This document shows, in pieces, positions 1 to 7,843 of a stretch of DNA of 27,361 nucleotides. The stretch comes from an uncultured Bacilli bacterium (GTDB taxonomy: Bacteria; Bacillota_I; Bacilli_A; RF39; UBA660). Each line of letters starts with the position of its first letter. The stretch's first letter is position 1. The notes beneath the pieces are model-generated. The model was not told where the DNA came from. It was given only the letters and a program-made list of their open reading frames with translations, and searched no databases. A program made the position numbers and the translations under genes. The stretch covers positions 1 through 27,361 of the forward strand of contig CANQXB010000005.1 of assembly GCA_947627805.1 (NCBI GenBank), given 5' to 3'.

Positions 1-46
1 TAAAATTTATGGACAAATTGCCTAATATATTTGGTAGACTTTCTTA

Positions 47-70
47 ATAATAATTATTTATAATTATTAT
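47..70 (+). promoter_or_regulatory. Promoter -10 inside a perfect inverted repeat, upstream of the XRE regulator
   Basis: A 10-bp perfect inverted repeat (47-56 and 61-70, 4-bp spacer) covers a TATAAT -10 box at 59-64. The predicted transcript start is near 71, at the GAGGTG Shine-Dalgarno, giving a leader of about 14 nt. An XRE protein follows, so autoregulation is plausible. The repeat is pure A/T, so chance cannot be excluded. Confidence 0.45.
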
Positions 71-84
71 GAGGTGAAAATAAT

Positions 85-651
85 ATGTTAAATGAAAAGA
101 TATTAAAATTAAGAAAAAAGTTAGGGTACTCGCAAGAAGAATTAGGTAATTTATTAAATGTAACAAGACAAACAATATCTAATTGGGAATTAAATGGAGC
201 CTCTCCTAATCCTGAACAATTAAAATTACTTAGTAAAGTTTTAAATGTAAGTATTGATGAATTATTAGATAATGATATTCAAAATATTTTAGAAAGTAAA
301 ATAATTAATACGGAAAATTTAACTAAAAAGCATTTAAAAATTTCTAAAGTAATTATTATTACTTTATATTTTCTTATTTTATTTGCCTTAATTTTTTTAA
401 CTATTTATTTTCTTAAAATAAAAAATTATTATCAAGATGAATATGTATGTAAATTAGATAATAAAACCATTTATGTTTCCTTAACGCAAGAAGAAGATAA
501 ATCATTTTTAATCGAGGCTTATTTTGAAGAGAAAAATAAAAGTGAAGGAAACACTGAAACATATTATGCAGGAAGAGATTTAGAAACGGTTTTTAAATCT
601 TTAAATACTTTAAAAAAATATATTATTACTCATGGTGGTAAGTGTAAGTAA
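85..651 (+). CDS. XRE-family transcriptional regulator with a membrane anchor
   Basis: Residues 5-61 form an XRE/Cro-CI helix-turn-helix: the SQEELGNLL helix, the recognition segment VTRQTISNWE, and the usual LSKVLNVSIDELL ending. A linker leads to one strongly hydrophobic helix at about 88-111, then about 77 residues that are probably outside the cell, with Cys122 and Cys187 that could pair. This is the layout of one-component membrane-bound regulators, in which the outer part could sense a signal. The outer domain is not recognised. The ATG at 85 follows GAGGTG (71-76) at 8 bases. The gene has its own promoter. The neighbouring bile salt hydrolase also has its own promoter, so the target is not evident. 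The family call is firm; the role is inferred. Confidence 0.85.
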   Translation: MLNEKILKLRKKLGYSQEELGNLLNVTRQTISNWELNGASPNPEQLKLLSKVLNVSIDELLDNDIQNILESKIINTENLTKKHLKISKVIIITLYFLILFALIFLTIYFLKIKNYYQDEYVCKLDNKTIYVSLTQEEDKSFLIEAYFEEKNKSEGNTETYYAGRDLETVFKSLNTLKKYIITHGGKCK

Positions 652-674
652 TATTAAAAGATGGAAGAAAAATT

Positions 675-704
675 TTGGCAATTATCTATATTATGTTATA
701 TAAT
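675..704 (+). promoter_or_regulatory. Sigma-A type promoter for the choloylglycine hydrolase
   Basis: TTGGCA at 675-680 and TATAAT at 699-704 are separated by 18 bp. The predicted start is near 711, giving a leader of about 50 nt, longer than for most genes in the window. Confidence 0.5.
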
Positions 705-762
705 TAAGTAAATAATATATTTAAAGTAAGGTTTTACTAAATAAAAAGAAAGAAGGATGAAT

Positions 763-1737
763 ATGTGTACTGCAATAACCTATAAAACAAAAGATAGTTA
801 TTTTGGTAGAAATTTAGATTTAGAATATTCTTATAAAGAAACAGTAACTATAACCCCAAGAAATTACCCCTTAAAGTTTCGTAAAGTAAAAAGTCTAGAT
901 AAACATTATGCCATAATTGGAATGGCTTATGTTGAAGGAGATTACCCTTTATATTATGATGCCATTAATGAAAAAGGTTTAGGAATGGCGGGATTAAATT
1001 TCCCCAAGAATGCTTATTATCATGAATTAAAAGAAGATAAAGATAATATTGCTCCTTTTGAATTTATTCCTTGGGTATTAGGTAATTGTGCTAATATTAA
1101 AGAAGTAAAAGAATTATTAAAAAAGATTAACATTGCTAACATTAATTTTAGTGATAAATTACCAGCCTCTCCTTTACATTGGTTAATTGCTGATAAGGAA
1201 AGTTCCATTACTGTTGAAAGTGTGAAGGATGGTTTAAAGATTTATGATAATCCAGTGGGCATTTTAACTAATAATCCTACCTTTGATATGCAAATGTTTA
1301 ATTTAAATAATTATATGAGTTTATCTATTGAACCTCCAGTTAATAATTTTTCTAAAAAATTAGAATTTGATACTTATAGTAGAGGTATGGGAGCTTTAGG
1401 TTTACCGGGTGATTTATCTTCCGCATCGCGTTTTGTCAAAGCAACATTCACCAAAATGAATTCTTTATCTAATGATAGTGAATTAGAAAGTATTAATCAA
1501 TTTTTCCATATTTTATATTCTGTTTATCAACAAAGAGGTTGTGTTCATATGGGAGAAGATAAGTATGAGATAACTATTTATAGTTCCTGCTGTAATATGA
1601 ATAAAGGTATTTATTACTATACCACTTATGATAATAGTCAAATTACGGCTGTTGAGATGTATAAAGAAAATTTAGATGGTACTGATTTAATAAATTTTGA
1701 ATTAGTTAAAGGTGACCATATTTTACACCAAAACTAA
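763..1737 (+). CDS. bsh: Choloylglycine hydrolase family protein (probable bile salt hydrolase)
   Basis: This is an Ntn-hydrolase that cleaves the amide bond of glycine- or taurine-conjugated bile acids; relatives act on penicillin V or acyl-homoserine lactones. I start it at ATG 763, not the in-frame ATG 757. AGAAGG (751-756) is then 6 bases upstream, and the protein begins Met-Cys, so removal of Met exposes the catalytic Cys2. In this numbering (324 aa) the family residues are present: Cys2, Arg16, Asp19, Asn79 in GLNFP, Asn171 in ILTNNPTF, and Arg223 in LPGDLSSASRF. Length is normal for the family. There is no signal peptide, so it should be cytoplasmic. The GLPGD/SSASRF pattern favours bile salt hydrolase over penicillin V acylase, but substrate cannot be proved from sequence. 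It is transcribed alone and ends at a bidirectional terminator. Confidence 0.9.
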   Translation: MCTAITYKTKDSYFGRNLDLEYSYKETVTITPRNYPLKFRKVKSLDKHYAIIGMAYVEGDYPLYYDAINEKGLGMAGLNFPKNAYYHELKEDKDNIAPFEFIPWVLGNCANIKEVKELLKKINIANINFSDKLPASPLHWLIADKESSITVESVKDGLKIYDNPVGILTNNPTFDMQMFNLNNYMSLSIEPPVNNFSKKLEFDTYSRGMGALGLPGDLSSASRFVKATFTKMNSLSNDSELESINQFFHILYSVYQQRGCVHMGEDKYEITIYSSCCNMNKGIYYYTTYDNSQITAVEMYKENLDGTDLINFELVKGDHILHQN

Positions 1738-1821
1738 TTTTGCTCTTTTAGTTAAATATAATTTGTGATACAATTTAATAAAGGTTTGTGAGAGAACAAT
1801 TTATGTTGCTTAATAAGTAAC

Positions 1822-1858
1822 AAAAAATACGTAAGTCTTAAAGATTTACGTATTTTTT
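1822..1858. terminator. Bidirectional intrinsic terminator
   Basis: The arms 1822-1839 and 1841-1858 pair almost perfectly (one G-T wobble) with A6 on one side and T6 on the other. It lies between two convergent genes and can serve both strands. Confidence 0.85.
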
Positions 1859-1866
1859 AGTTTAAA

Positions 1867-2379
1867 TTATTTTTTCTTTCCTTCTTTATCAGATTGCAAA
1901 TTTTTTAATATTTTATATTGATTAATCATAATTCTTTCTAATTTATCATCTAACTCTTCTAAAATTAGTTCACTTTTTAAATCAGTTCGGTAGTCATTTT
2001 TATTTCTAATGGTGTCTTTTTTCGATTGTCTATTTTGACTCATCATAATAATGGGAGCTTGTAAGGCCGCCAGACAAGATAAAAGCAAATTTAAGAGAAT
2101 AAAAGGGTAAGGGTCAATTGGTTTAGTTAAAATATAAACATTTAAAACTACCCAAAAGATAAGAAATAAACAAAATAGAATAATAAATGTCCAACTACCG
2201 GCAATTTCCGAAAATTTATCGGCCAGTTTATCACCAAGAGTCATTTTTTCATCAATTTCTTTATCGACATCCACGGAAATAGGTTCATCAATTAATAAAT
2301 CTAATATTTCTTCTTCACTTTTTTCATCTAAGTTTTGATTTAAAAGCATTTTAACAATATCTTTTTTTCTTTTTTCCAT
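1867..2379 (-). CDS. DUF1003 family membrane protein
   Basis: This 170-aa protein has a charged N-terminal half, two close transmembrane helices (about 63-84 and 91-113), and a charged coiled-coil-like tail. The stretch GSWTFI, PFILLNLLLSCLAALQAPI and IMMSQNRQ is the DUF1003 signature; the family has no settled biochemical role. The start is ATG 2379, since AGGAAG lies 6 bases upstream; the in-frame ATG at 2385 touches that Shine-Dalgarno. The N-terminal region about 5-45, rich in acidic residues, is common in this family. It is a single gene convergent with the bile salt hydrolase. I see no convincing promoter in the short upstream gap. Confidence 0.85.
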   Translation of the reverse strand: MEKRKKDIVKMLLNQNLDEKSEEEILDLLIDEPISVDVDKEIDEKMTLGDKLADKFSEIAGSWTFIILFCLFLIFWVVLNVYILTKPIDPYPFILLNLLLSCLAALQAPIIMMSQNRQSKKDTIRNKNDYRTDLKSELILEELDDKLERIMINQYKILKNLQSDKEGKKK

Positions 2380-2511
2380 AATCATCTTCCTATTCTATAT
2401 AATTATAAGGCAAATTATTTCATCCAACAATTATCTTTAATCTTTATTGTCATATCTTGTCATTAAAAACTCTTTATTTAATAGTATGTTTAGTTTATTT
2501 GAAAATTATTA

Positions 2512-2520
2512 TGTTATAAT
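2512..2520 (+). promoter_or_regulatory. Extended -10 promoter with an ultrashort leader
   Basis: TG-n-TATAAT lies at 2512-2520 with no good -35. The predicted start is near 2527, inside the AGGGA Shine-Dalgarno, leaving a leader of about 8 nt before ATG 2535. Confidence 0.55.
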
Positions 2521-2534
2521 AAAATAGGGATTAT

Positions 2535-2915
2535 ATGAATAATGAAAATTATGAAAAAATAAGAAAAGCTGTAAGTATTCAAAGACTTATCATGGGTATT
2601 ATAGTGATAATAATATTATGGGTTGCTTTTTGGCAAAATGAAGGAATATCAAGACTTATAGTTTTACCATTTTTAATTTGTGCGATAGCTAACTTTGGAG
2701 AAGCTTTATTTTATTATTTAAAAAAAGATAAAATTGCTAAAGTATTTAACTATATTTTTAAAATTAGTTTTTTATTATTTGTGGTGGGTTTTTTAGGCTT
2801 TTTTATCTACTATGCTATCACTAAAAAAGAATATCTTTTTTTAATACTAATATTAGGCTTTATTTTAATTACTTATTTTATGCTTAAAGATAAATTATTT
2901 AAAAGGAAAAAATGA
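2535..2915 (+). CDS. Small four-helix membrane protein of unknown function
   Basis: This 126-aa protein is almost entirely hydrophobic. Four probable helices lie at about 17-37, 41-60, 70-95 and 101-118, with a lysine-rich C-terminus (KLFKRKK) likely facing the cytoplasm. No family motif is recognised. It starts at ATG 2535 after AGGGA and ends in TGA 17 bases before the P-type ATPase start, so the two genes are almost certainly co-transcribed. A helper or regulator of the pump is possible, but only proximity supports that. The TGA stop here is one sign that TGA is not read as tryptophan in this organism. Confidence 0.7.
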   Translation: MNNENYEKIRKAVSIQRLIMGIIVIIILWVAFWQNEGISRLIVLPFLICAIANFGEALFYYLKKDKIAKVFNYIFKISFLLFVVGFLGFFIYYAITKKEYLFLILILGFILITYFMLKDKLFKRKK

Positions 2916-2932
2916 CATTATAAGGAGACATA

Positions 2933-5542
2933 ATGAAAGAAATATATCAAAGTGAAATAGAAGAAATATATAAAGAATTTAAAACTAGTGATAAGGGTTT
3001 AAAAAGTAGAGAAGCTAAAAAATTATTAAAAGTAAATGGTAAAAATGTTTTAAAAGAAAAAGATAAACCGACTAAATTACAATTATTTTTAAAACAATTT
3101 AAAAATGTTATGATTATTTTACTTTTAATTGTTGGCATTCTTTCTTTAATAAATGCTATTATTACCAAAGGGGATTTTTTAGAACCCATAGTTATTTTAG
3201 GTACGGGTTTTATTAATTGCTTTATGGGTTATTTACAAGAATCTAAAGCTGCGGATGCTTTAGAAAAGTTAAAAAAATATTCTTTAAATTATGTAACAGT
3301 TAAAAGAGACAATAAATATAAAAAAATAAATTCTAAACATTTAGTAGTGGGAGATTATATTATTTTAGAAAGTGGTGATAAAATTCCGGCTGATGCCAGG
3401 ATTATTAAAGAATATTTTGCGATGACTGATGAATCTCTTTTAACAGGAGAAAGTGCGACAGTATCTAAAGAAAGTACAGTTATAAAAAATTCGGTTTCTT
3501 TAGCGGAACGCAAAAATATGCTTTATTCGGGAACTATATTAGTCTTTGGTAAAGCTGAGGCTATTGTAACTGCTACAGGTATGGAGACGGAATTAGGTAA
3601 AATAGCCCAATCATTAGAAGAGACTGAAGAAGTTCTAACTCCTTTACAAATAAAAATTCAAAAAGTTAGTAAGTTAATTTCTTATATTGCGGCTTTTTTA
3701 GTTATTTTTGTTTTAGTGTTTGGCTTAATTAATCATTACGATTTTTTAAGTATTATTATGTTAGGTATTTCCATGATTGTAGCGAGTGTTCCGGAATCCT
3801 TACCCATTGCAATTACCGCTACTTTAACTATTGGGGTAAAACAAATGGCTAAGAAAAAGACAATTGTCCGTAATCTAGCGGCGATTGAAACTCTAGGAGC
3901 TACCAATATAATATGTACTGATAAGACCGGAACTCTAACGGAAAATAAAATGCGTGTAATTAAAGTTTATGTCCCTTTAAAAAATATTTTAGCGAAAGAT
4001 TTACAGGATAATTCGAAATTAGTAGAGATTATGAGTTTATGTAATAATGCTATTTTAGGTAATAATAAAAAATATACAGGGGATGCAGCTGATGTGGCTT
4101 TAAAAGAATATTTATCTAAAAATAAGATAGCGGAATTTAAATATCAAAAGTTAGGTGAAATTCCTTTTGATTCGAATCGTAAAATGATGAGTGTGGCTTA
4201 TAGTAATAAAGAAGAAGTTATTTTATATACTAAAGGAAGTTTAGAAACGATTTTAAAAAGAGTCAAAAAAGTTTTAATAGATAGTATGGAAGTAACTTTA
4301 ACAGATGAATTAAAAAATAACTTTAAAAAAGCGGAAAAAGAAATGGCTCATGAATCTTTAAAGGTTATTGCTTTAGCTTATAAAAAATTATCTAAAAAAG
4401 ATTTAAAAGAAGAAGAGTATATGGCCGAAGAAAATAATTTGGTTTTAGTTGGTCTTGTTGGTTTAAAAGACCCTGTAAGAAATAATGTTAAAGAAGCTAT
4501 TCAAATGTGTAAAGAAGCGGGGATTAAACCTATTATGCTAACGGGAGATAATAAAGAAACAGCCTTTGGAGTAGCTAAAGAAGTAGGTATTTGTGATAAT
4601 GAAAAGGAATGTTTAAATGCTCATTTACTTGATAAGCTAAGTGATGAAGAGTTAAAAGAATGTATTAATAAATATAAAGTGTTTTCTAGAGTTAGTCCGG
4701 AACATAAATTAAGAATTGTTAAAGCTTTACAAGATTTGGGTAATGTTGTTGCCATGAGTGGGGATGGAGTTAATGATGCGCCGGCTTTAAAACTAGCCCA
4801 TGCTGGTATAGGTATGGGTAAAAGTGGAACCGATGTTACGAAAGATGTTTCTGACATTATTCTTTTAGATGATAGTTTTAATACTATTGTTACGGCCATT
4901 ATTGAGGGAAGAAGAATTTATGATAATGTTATTGCCAATATTTTATATAATTTATCAAGTAATTTAACGGAAATTATTATCATTTTATTTGGAGTCTTTA
5001 CCGGTAATACCATTATTAATGCTTTGCATATTCTTTATATTGATTTAGTAGCTGATACAATTCCTTCGATTACTTTAGCCTTTGAAGGACCATCTAAAGA
5101 TATTATCAAAAGAAAACCTAATGGTTTAAATAAACCTATTTTTACTAAATATTTTTTGGTGTTTTTAATTCTTTCTGTCATTATCGAAACATCTTTAGGT
5201 TTATTTATCTTTTATAGAATTTTACCTTTAGGTAAAGAAATAGCTCAAACTTTAACTTTATTAGGTATTATTATCAATGAATTTATTTTTGCTTATAATT
5301 GTCGTTCTATAAATGAAGAAATAATTAAAAAAGGCTTATTTAGTAATCATTATTTAAATATGGGTATCTTATTTTTATTAATTGTTCAAATTATTGTTTT
5401 CTTTACTCCGCTCGGGAAAATATTTGGTTTAGCCTCAATTAATTTAATGGAATTTGTTTATGTTTTATTGATTAACATTATTGCCTTTATTTTGATTGAA
5501 CTTTTAAAACCAATTTTAAATAAATTATTTAAAGATGCTTAA
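2933..5542 (+). CDS. P-type cation ATPase, calcium-type (P2A) family
   Basis: This membrane pump is predicted to use ATP to export a cation, most likely Ca2+. All core motifs are present in order in 869 aa: an N-terminal cation ATPase domain, TGES at 171-174 (actuator), TM4 with VPESLPIAI, the phosphorylation site DKTGT starting at Asp330 (CTDKTGTLTENKM), a nucleotide-binding domain with KGS, and GDGVNDAP at 610-617. A C-terminal bundle of six helices carries NLTEI (TM5) and DLVADTIPS (TM6). In SERCA the TM6 segment reads NLVTD; here the Asn is Asp and the Thr is Ala, so ion choice could differ (Ca2+, Mn2+ or other). Length is normal for bacterial members. The start is clear: AAGGAG sits 6-7 bases before ATG 2933. 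It is second in an operon with the small membrane protein upstream. Confidence 0.92.
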   Translation: MKEIYQSEIEEIYKEFKTSDKGLKSREAKKLLKVNGKNVLKEKDKPTKLQLFLKQFKNVMIILLLIVGILSLINAIITKGDFLEPIVILGTGFINCFMGYLQESKAADALEKLKKYSLNYVTVKRDNKYKKINSKHLVVGDYIILESGDKIPADARIIKEYFAMTDESLLTGESATVSKESTVIKNSVSLAERKNMLYSGTILVFGKAEAIVTATGMETELGKIAQSLEETEEVLTPLQIKIQKVSKLISYIAAFLVIFVLVFGLINHYDFLSIIMLGISMIVASVPESLPIAITATLTIGVKQMAKKKTIVRNLAAIETLGATNIICTDKTGTLTENKMRVIKVYVPLKNILAKDLQDNSKLVEIMSLCNNAILGNNKKYTGDAADVALKEYLSKNKIAEFKYQKLGEIPFDSNRKMMSVAYSNKEEVILYTKGSLETILKRVKKVLIDSMEVTLTDELKNNFKKAEKEMAHESLKVIALAYKKLSKKDLKEEEYMAEENNLVLVGLVGLKDPVRNNVKEAIQMCKEAGIKPIMLTGDNKETAFGVAKEVGICDNEKECLNAHLLDKLSDEELKECINKYKVFSRVSPEHKLRIVKALQDLGNVVAMSGDGVNDAPALKLAHAGIGMGKSGTDVTKDVSDIILLDDSFNTIVTAIIEGRRIYDNVIANILYNLSSNLTEIIIILFGVFTGNTIINALHILYIDLVADTIPSITLAFEGPSKDIIKRKPNGLNKPIFTKYFLVFLILSVIIETSLGLFIFYRILPLGKEIAQTLTLLGIIINEFIFAYNCRSINEEIIKKGLFSNHYLNMGILFLLIVQIIVFFTPLGKIFGLASINLMEFVYVLLINIIAFILIELLKPILNKLFKDA

Positions 5543-5547
5543 TAAAA

Positions 5548-5556
5548 TGATATACT
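5548..5556 (+). promoter_or_regulatory. Extended -10 promoter for the flavin reductase-like gene
   Basis: TG-n-TATACT lies at 5548-5556, only 3 bases after the P-ATPase stop. The predicted start is near 5563, at the GAAAGGTGA Shine-Dalgarno, giving a short leader again. Confidence 0.4.
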
Positions 5557-5578
5557 TAAATTAAGAAAGGTGAATATG

Positions 5579-6145
5579 ATGAGAATAAATCTTAAAAATA
5601 CGGATGCTATATTTCCAATGCCTGTATTAATGATTGCCACTTTTAATGAAGATGGGACAGTCGATGTTATGAATGCAGCTTGGGGAATGATGCTTGAAAG
5701 TAATTATATTGCTTTAAATTTAACAGAATCACATAAGACTGTTAAAAATATTAAAGAAAGGGGAGCTTTTACAGTTAGCATACCTTCTGCTTCTTATGTT
5801 AAAGAAGCCGATTATTTTGGAGTAGTCTCAGGGAATAATACTCCTTCAAAATTTAAAAATAGTAATTTGACTATTACCAAATCTGATTTAGTTGATGCTC
5901 CAATTGTAAATGAATTTCCTATTTGTATGGAATGTGAATTTGTCGAATATCAAGATAAAGAATATGGCTGTGGAGTAGTGGGCAAAATTGTTAATGTTTC
6001 AGCTTTAGAAAATGTTATGAATGAGGGTAGTGTGGACATATCTAAATTAAATGCTATTTGTTATGACCCATTTACCCATGGTTATTATAAAATAGGTGAA
6101 AGAGTTGGTAATGCTTTTAAAGATGGTTTATCTTTAAAAAAATAA
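5579..6145 (+). CDS. Flavin reductase-like (FMN-binding split-barrel) protein
   Basis: This protein of about 189 aa fits the flavin reductase-like FMN-binding family, which often acts with ferredoxin or NAD(P)H in anaerobes. Supporting features are the opening PMPVLMIATFNEDGTVDVMN, the following AAWGMMLE and IALNLTESHKTVKNI, the ADYFGVVSG segment and the late C-terminal FTHGYYKIGERVG. It should bind FMN in the cytoplasm; the substrate is unknown. Three starts are possible: GTG 5570, ATG 5576 and ATG 5579. I prefer 5579 because GAAAGGTGA (5565-5573) then has 5 bases of spacing; 5576 is the next best. It is followed 12 bases later by the YjbR/MmcQ-like gene, probably in one transcript. Confidence 0.85.
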   Translation: MRINLKNTDAIFPMPVLMIATFNEDGTVDVMNAAWGMMLESNYIALNLTESHKTVKNIKERGAFTVSIPSASYVKEADYFGVVSGNNTPSKFKNSNLTITKSDLVDAPIVNEFPICMECEFVEYQDKEYGCGVVGKIVNVSALENVMNEGSVDISKLNAICYDPFTHGYYKIGERVGNAFKDGLSLKK

Positions 6146-6157
6146 AAATTGATTATT

Positions 6158-6826
6158 ATGCGTAATTTAGAGAAATTTTTTAAAGATACTAAAATTAAAA
6201 AAGATAAATTAAAAGAATATGGTTTTACTTTAAAAGGTAAAACTTATTGTTATGAAGAAAATATTTTAGATAATCACTTCAAAGTTATAATAAATATTAC
6301 TAATAATACTTATACTTCAAAAGTAATAGATAATGCTAGTAAAGAAGAATATATTTTAGGAGATATAGATGATGCTTATGGTAACTTTGTGAGTAAAGTT
6401 AAAGAAGAATATGCTAAAGTTATTCAAAATGTTATTTTAAATTGTACAGATAAAGATGTTTATAAAAGTAATCAAACCCAAAAAATTATTTTATATATTA
6501 AAGATAAATATCATGATGAATTAGAATTTTTATGGGACACACCTACGGATGCCATCTGGCGGAATAAAGAAAATAATAAGTGGTATGGTTTAGTGATGGC
6601 TATAAAAAGAAACCGATTAGAAACTGATTCAGAAGAAATTGTTGAAGTCCTCAATTTAAGATATCAAAAGGATTTAATTGATGCTCTTGTTGATAATAAC
6701 CTTGTTTTTCGAGGCTATCATATGAATAAAAAAAGTTGGATTAGTATTATTTTAGATGGAAGAGTATCTTTAGAAAAAATATTTAAATTAATCGATAATA
6801 GTTATGAACTATCATTTAAAAAGTAA
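6158..6826 (+). CDS. MmcQ/YjbR family protein
   Basis: This 222-aa protein has a C-terminal YjbR (DUF419) domain: YGLVMAIKRNRL, EIVEVLNLR, the segment around DALVDNNLVFRGYHMNKKSW, and ISIILDGRVS..KIFKLIDNSY. This is the CyaY-like 'double-wing' fold seen in predicted DNA-binding proteins. An N-terminal domain (about 1-105) is of the kind found in longer Firmicute members. No enzymatic role is established. The ATG at 6158 is chosen over TTG 6149, though no strong Shine-Dalgarno is present. Translation probably depends on the upstream gene, which stops 12 bases earlier. Its stop codon lies inside the arm of the terminator shared with gmk. Confidence 0.82.
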   Translation: MRNLEKFFKDTKIKKDKLKEYGFTLKGKTYCYEENILDNHFKVIINITNNTYTSKVIDNASKEEYILGDIDDAYGNFVSKVKEEYAKVIQNVILNCTDKDVYKSNQTQKIILYIKDKYHDELEFLWDTPTDAIWRNKENNKWYGLVMAIKRNRLETDSEEIVEVLNLRYQKDLIDALVDNNLVFRGYHMNKKSWISIILDGRVSLEKIFKLIDNSYELSFKK

Positions 6827-6844
6827 GGTTTAAGCCTTACTTTT
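6818..6844. terminator. Bidirectional terminator overlapping two gene ends
   Basis: AAAAGTAAGG (6819-6828) pairs with CCTTACTTTT (6835-6844) around a 6-base loop. It overlaps the stop of the plus-strand gene and touches the gmk stop, a sign of strong compaction. Confidence 0.8.
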
Positions 6845-7520
6845 AGTCTATTTTAATTTTTTCATTAATAAATTCTTCATCCATTAATAATTCATGAATT
6901 TCTTCTTCTTTAGTATCTAAATAAACTTCTTCAATTCTATCTACCCGGCATTTTTCTGCTTTGATAATAGCTTCCACTTTCGAAACAGCTGCATCTATTT
7001 CATCATTAACAACCACATAATTATATTTTTTAACTTCGTTTATTTCTTGATAAGCTTTTTTAAATCTTTCAATAATTTTTTCATCAGTGTCGGTGCCTCT
7101 TTTTTTAAGTCTTTTTACAAGTTCTTTTAAAGATGGTGGCATAATAAAGATACAAATGGCTTCGGGAAATATTTTTTTGACATTATTGGCTCCTTCAATT
7201 TCAATTTCTAAAATAACATCAATTCCCTTATTTAATTTTTCACTGATATGTTCTTTCGGAGTCCCATAGTAATTGCCCGCATAATTTGTATATTCTAAAA
7301 AATAGCCTTCTTTTATTTTTTGTTCAAATTCTTCCTTACTAACAAAATTATAAGTTACCCCTGGAATATCATTACTTCGTATCTTTCTCGAAGTAGTGGA
7401 AATACTTAGCCATCTATTTTTATTATCATGTTCAAGTAATTTCTCGATAATTGTGCCTTTGCCAGCCCCACTTGGAGCCGATATGACAATAAGAGAACCA
7501 ATGCTTTTTTCTTTAATCAT
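6843..7520 (-). CDS. gmk: Guanylate kinase
   Basis: Guanylate kinase phosphorylates GMP to GDP with ATP, an essential step in GTP and dGTP supply. The P-loop SAPSGAGKGT is at 14-23. The GMP-binding segment STTSRK..R..D..GVTYNFV, with FLEYTNYAGNYYGTP, is followed by DVILEIEIEGANNVKK, and the lid RLKKRGTDTDEKIIERF is present. At 225 aa it is somewhat longer than the usual ~205 aa because of an acidic C-terminal tail (from about residue 205). AGGTTT lies 5 bases before ATG 7520. In many Firmicutes gmk neighbours remA, rpoZ and priA; here it stands alone, divergent from a small acidic protein. Confidence 0.96.
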   Translation of the reverse strand: MIKEKSIGSLIVISAPSGAGKGTIIEKLLEHDNKNRWLSISTTSRKIRSNDIPGVTYNFVSKEEFEQKIKEGYFLEYTNYAGNYYGTPKEHISEKLNKGIDVILEIEIEGANNVKKIFPEAICIFIMPPSLKELVKRLKKRGTDTDEKIIERFKKAYQEINEVKKYNYVVVNDEIDAAVSKVEAIIKAEKCRVDRIEEVYLDTKEEEIHELLMDEEFINEKIKID

Positions 7521-7544
7521 TATAAACCTCGTTTCTTCCTCTTT

Positions 7545-7566
7545 ATTATAATAAATGTAGTATAAT
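7545..7566. promoter_or_regulatory. Back-to-back -10 boxes for gmk (minus) and the small acidic protein (plus)
   Basis: ATTATA at 7545-7550 is a minus-strand TATAAT for gmk. TATAAT at 7561-7566 serves the plus-strand gene, with a predicted start near 7573, exactly at AGGTGG. No good -35 boxes are seen. Confidence 0.45.
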
Positions 7567-7583
7567 ATTTCTAGGTGGTAATG

Positions 7584-7793
7584 ATGGGATTTTTTAAAGC
7601 CTTATTTAATGTTACTTCAAAAATACTAGAAGAACAAGAAAAAGAAAAGAGAAAAAATTTCGAAAGAGAATGTGATCTATATAATTTAGATGAATATGAA
7701 AGAGAAGAAGTGCGAAAAGGTAGTTATGAACCTTATAATTTTGAAGATAGTGAAGATGTAGAATTAGACGATGATGATTATTATCAAAATTAA
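7584..7793 (+). CDS. Small acidic protein of unknown function
   Basis: I do not recognise this protein. With ATG 7584 it has 69 residues. A short hydrophobic start (MGFFKALFNV) leads into a highly charged helix rich in E, K and R (about 14-45), then an acidic tail with EDVELDDDDYY. It is likely soluble, or membrane-associated through the first helix. AGGTGG (7573-7578) is 5 bases from ATG 7584. ATG 7581 and GTG 7575 are in frame but too close to the Shine-Dalgarno, and GTG 7575 overlaps it. It is transcribed from its own -10 box, divergent from gmk and upstream of the ECF sigma gene, which has a separate candidate promoter. Confidence 0.65.
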   Translation: MGFFKALFNVTSKILEEQEKEKRKNFERECDLYNLDEYEREEVRKGSYEPYNFEDSEDVELDDDDYYQN

Positions 7794-7795
7794 TT

Positions 7796-7824
7796 TGTAA
7801 CATTTTAAACATTTTTTAGTATAA
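7796..7824 (+). promoter_or_regulatory. Candidate autoregulated ECF-type promoter
   Basis: TGTAAC at 7796-7801 and GTATAA at 7819-7824 are 17 bp apart, directly before the sigma gene. An AAC-containing -35 and a GTA-containing -10 resemble ECF promoters, many of which are autoregulated. TATAAC could equally be an ordinary -10, so this is weak. Confidence 0.3.
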
Positions 7825-7843
7825 CTTATGAACGAGGTTAAAT

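Noticed and set aside
4621..4899. Minus-strand open frame inside the P-type ATPase
   Set aside because: Lies fully inside a gene with strong motifs in the other strand and has no ribosome site; similar shadows inside bsh, gmk and the LCP gene were dropped for the same reason.
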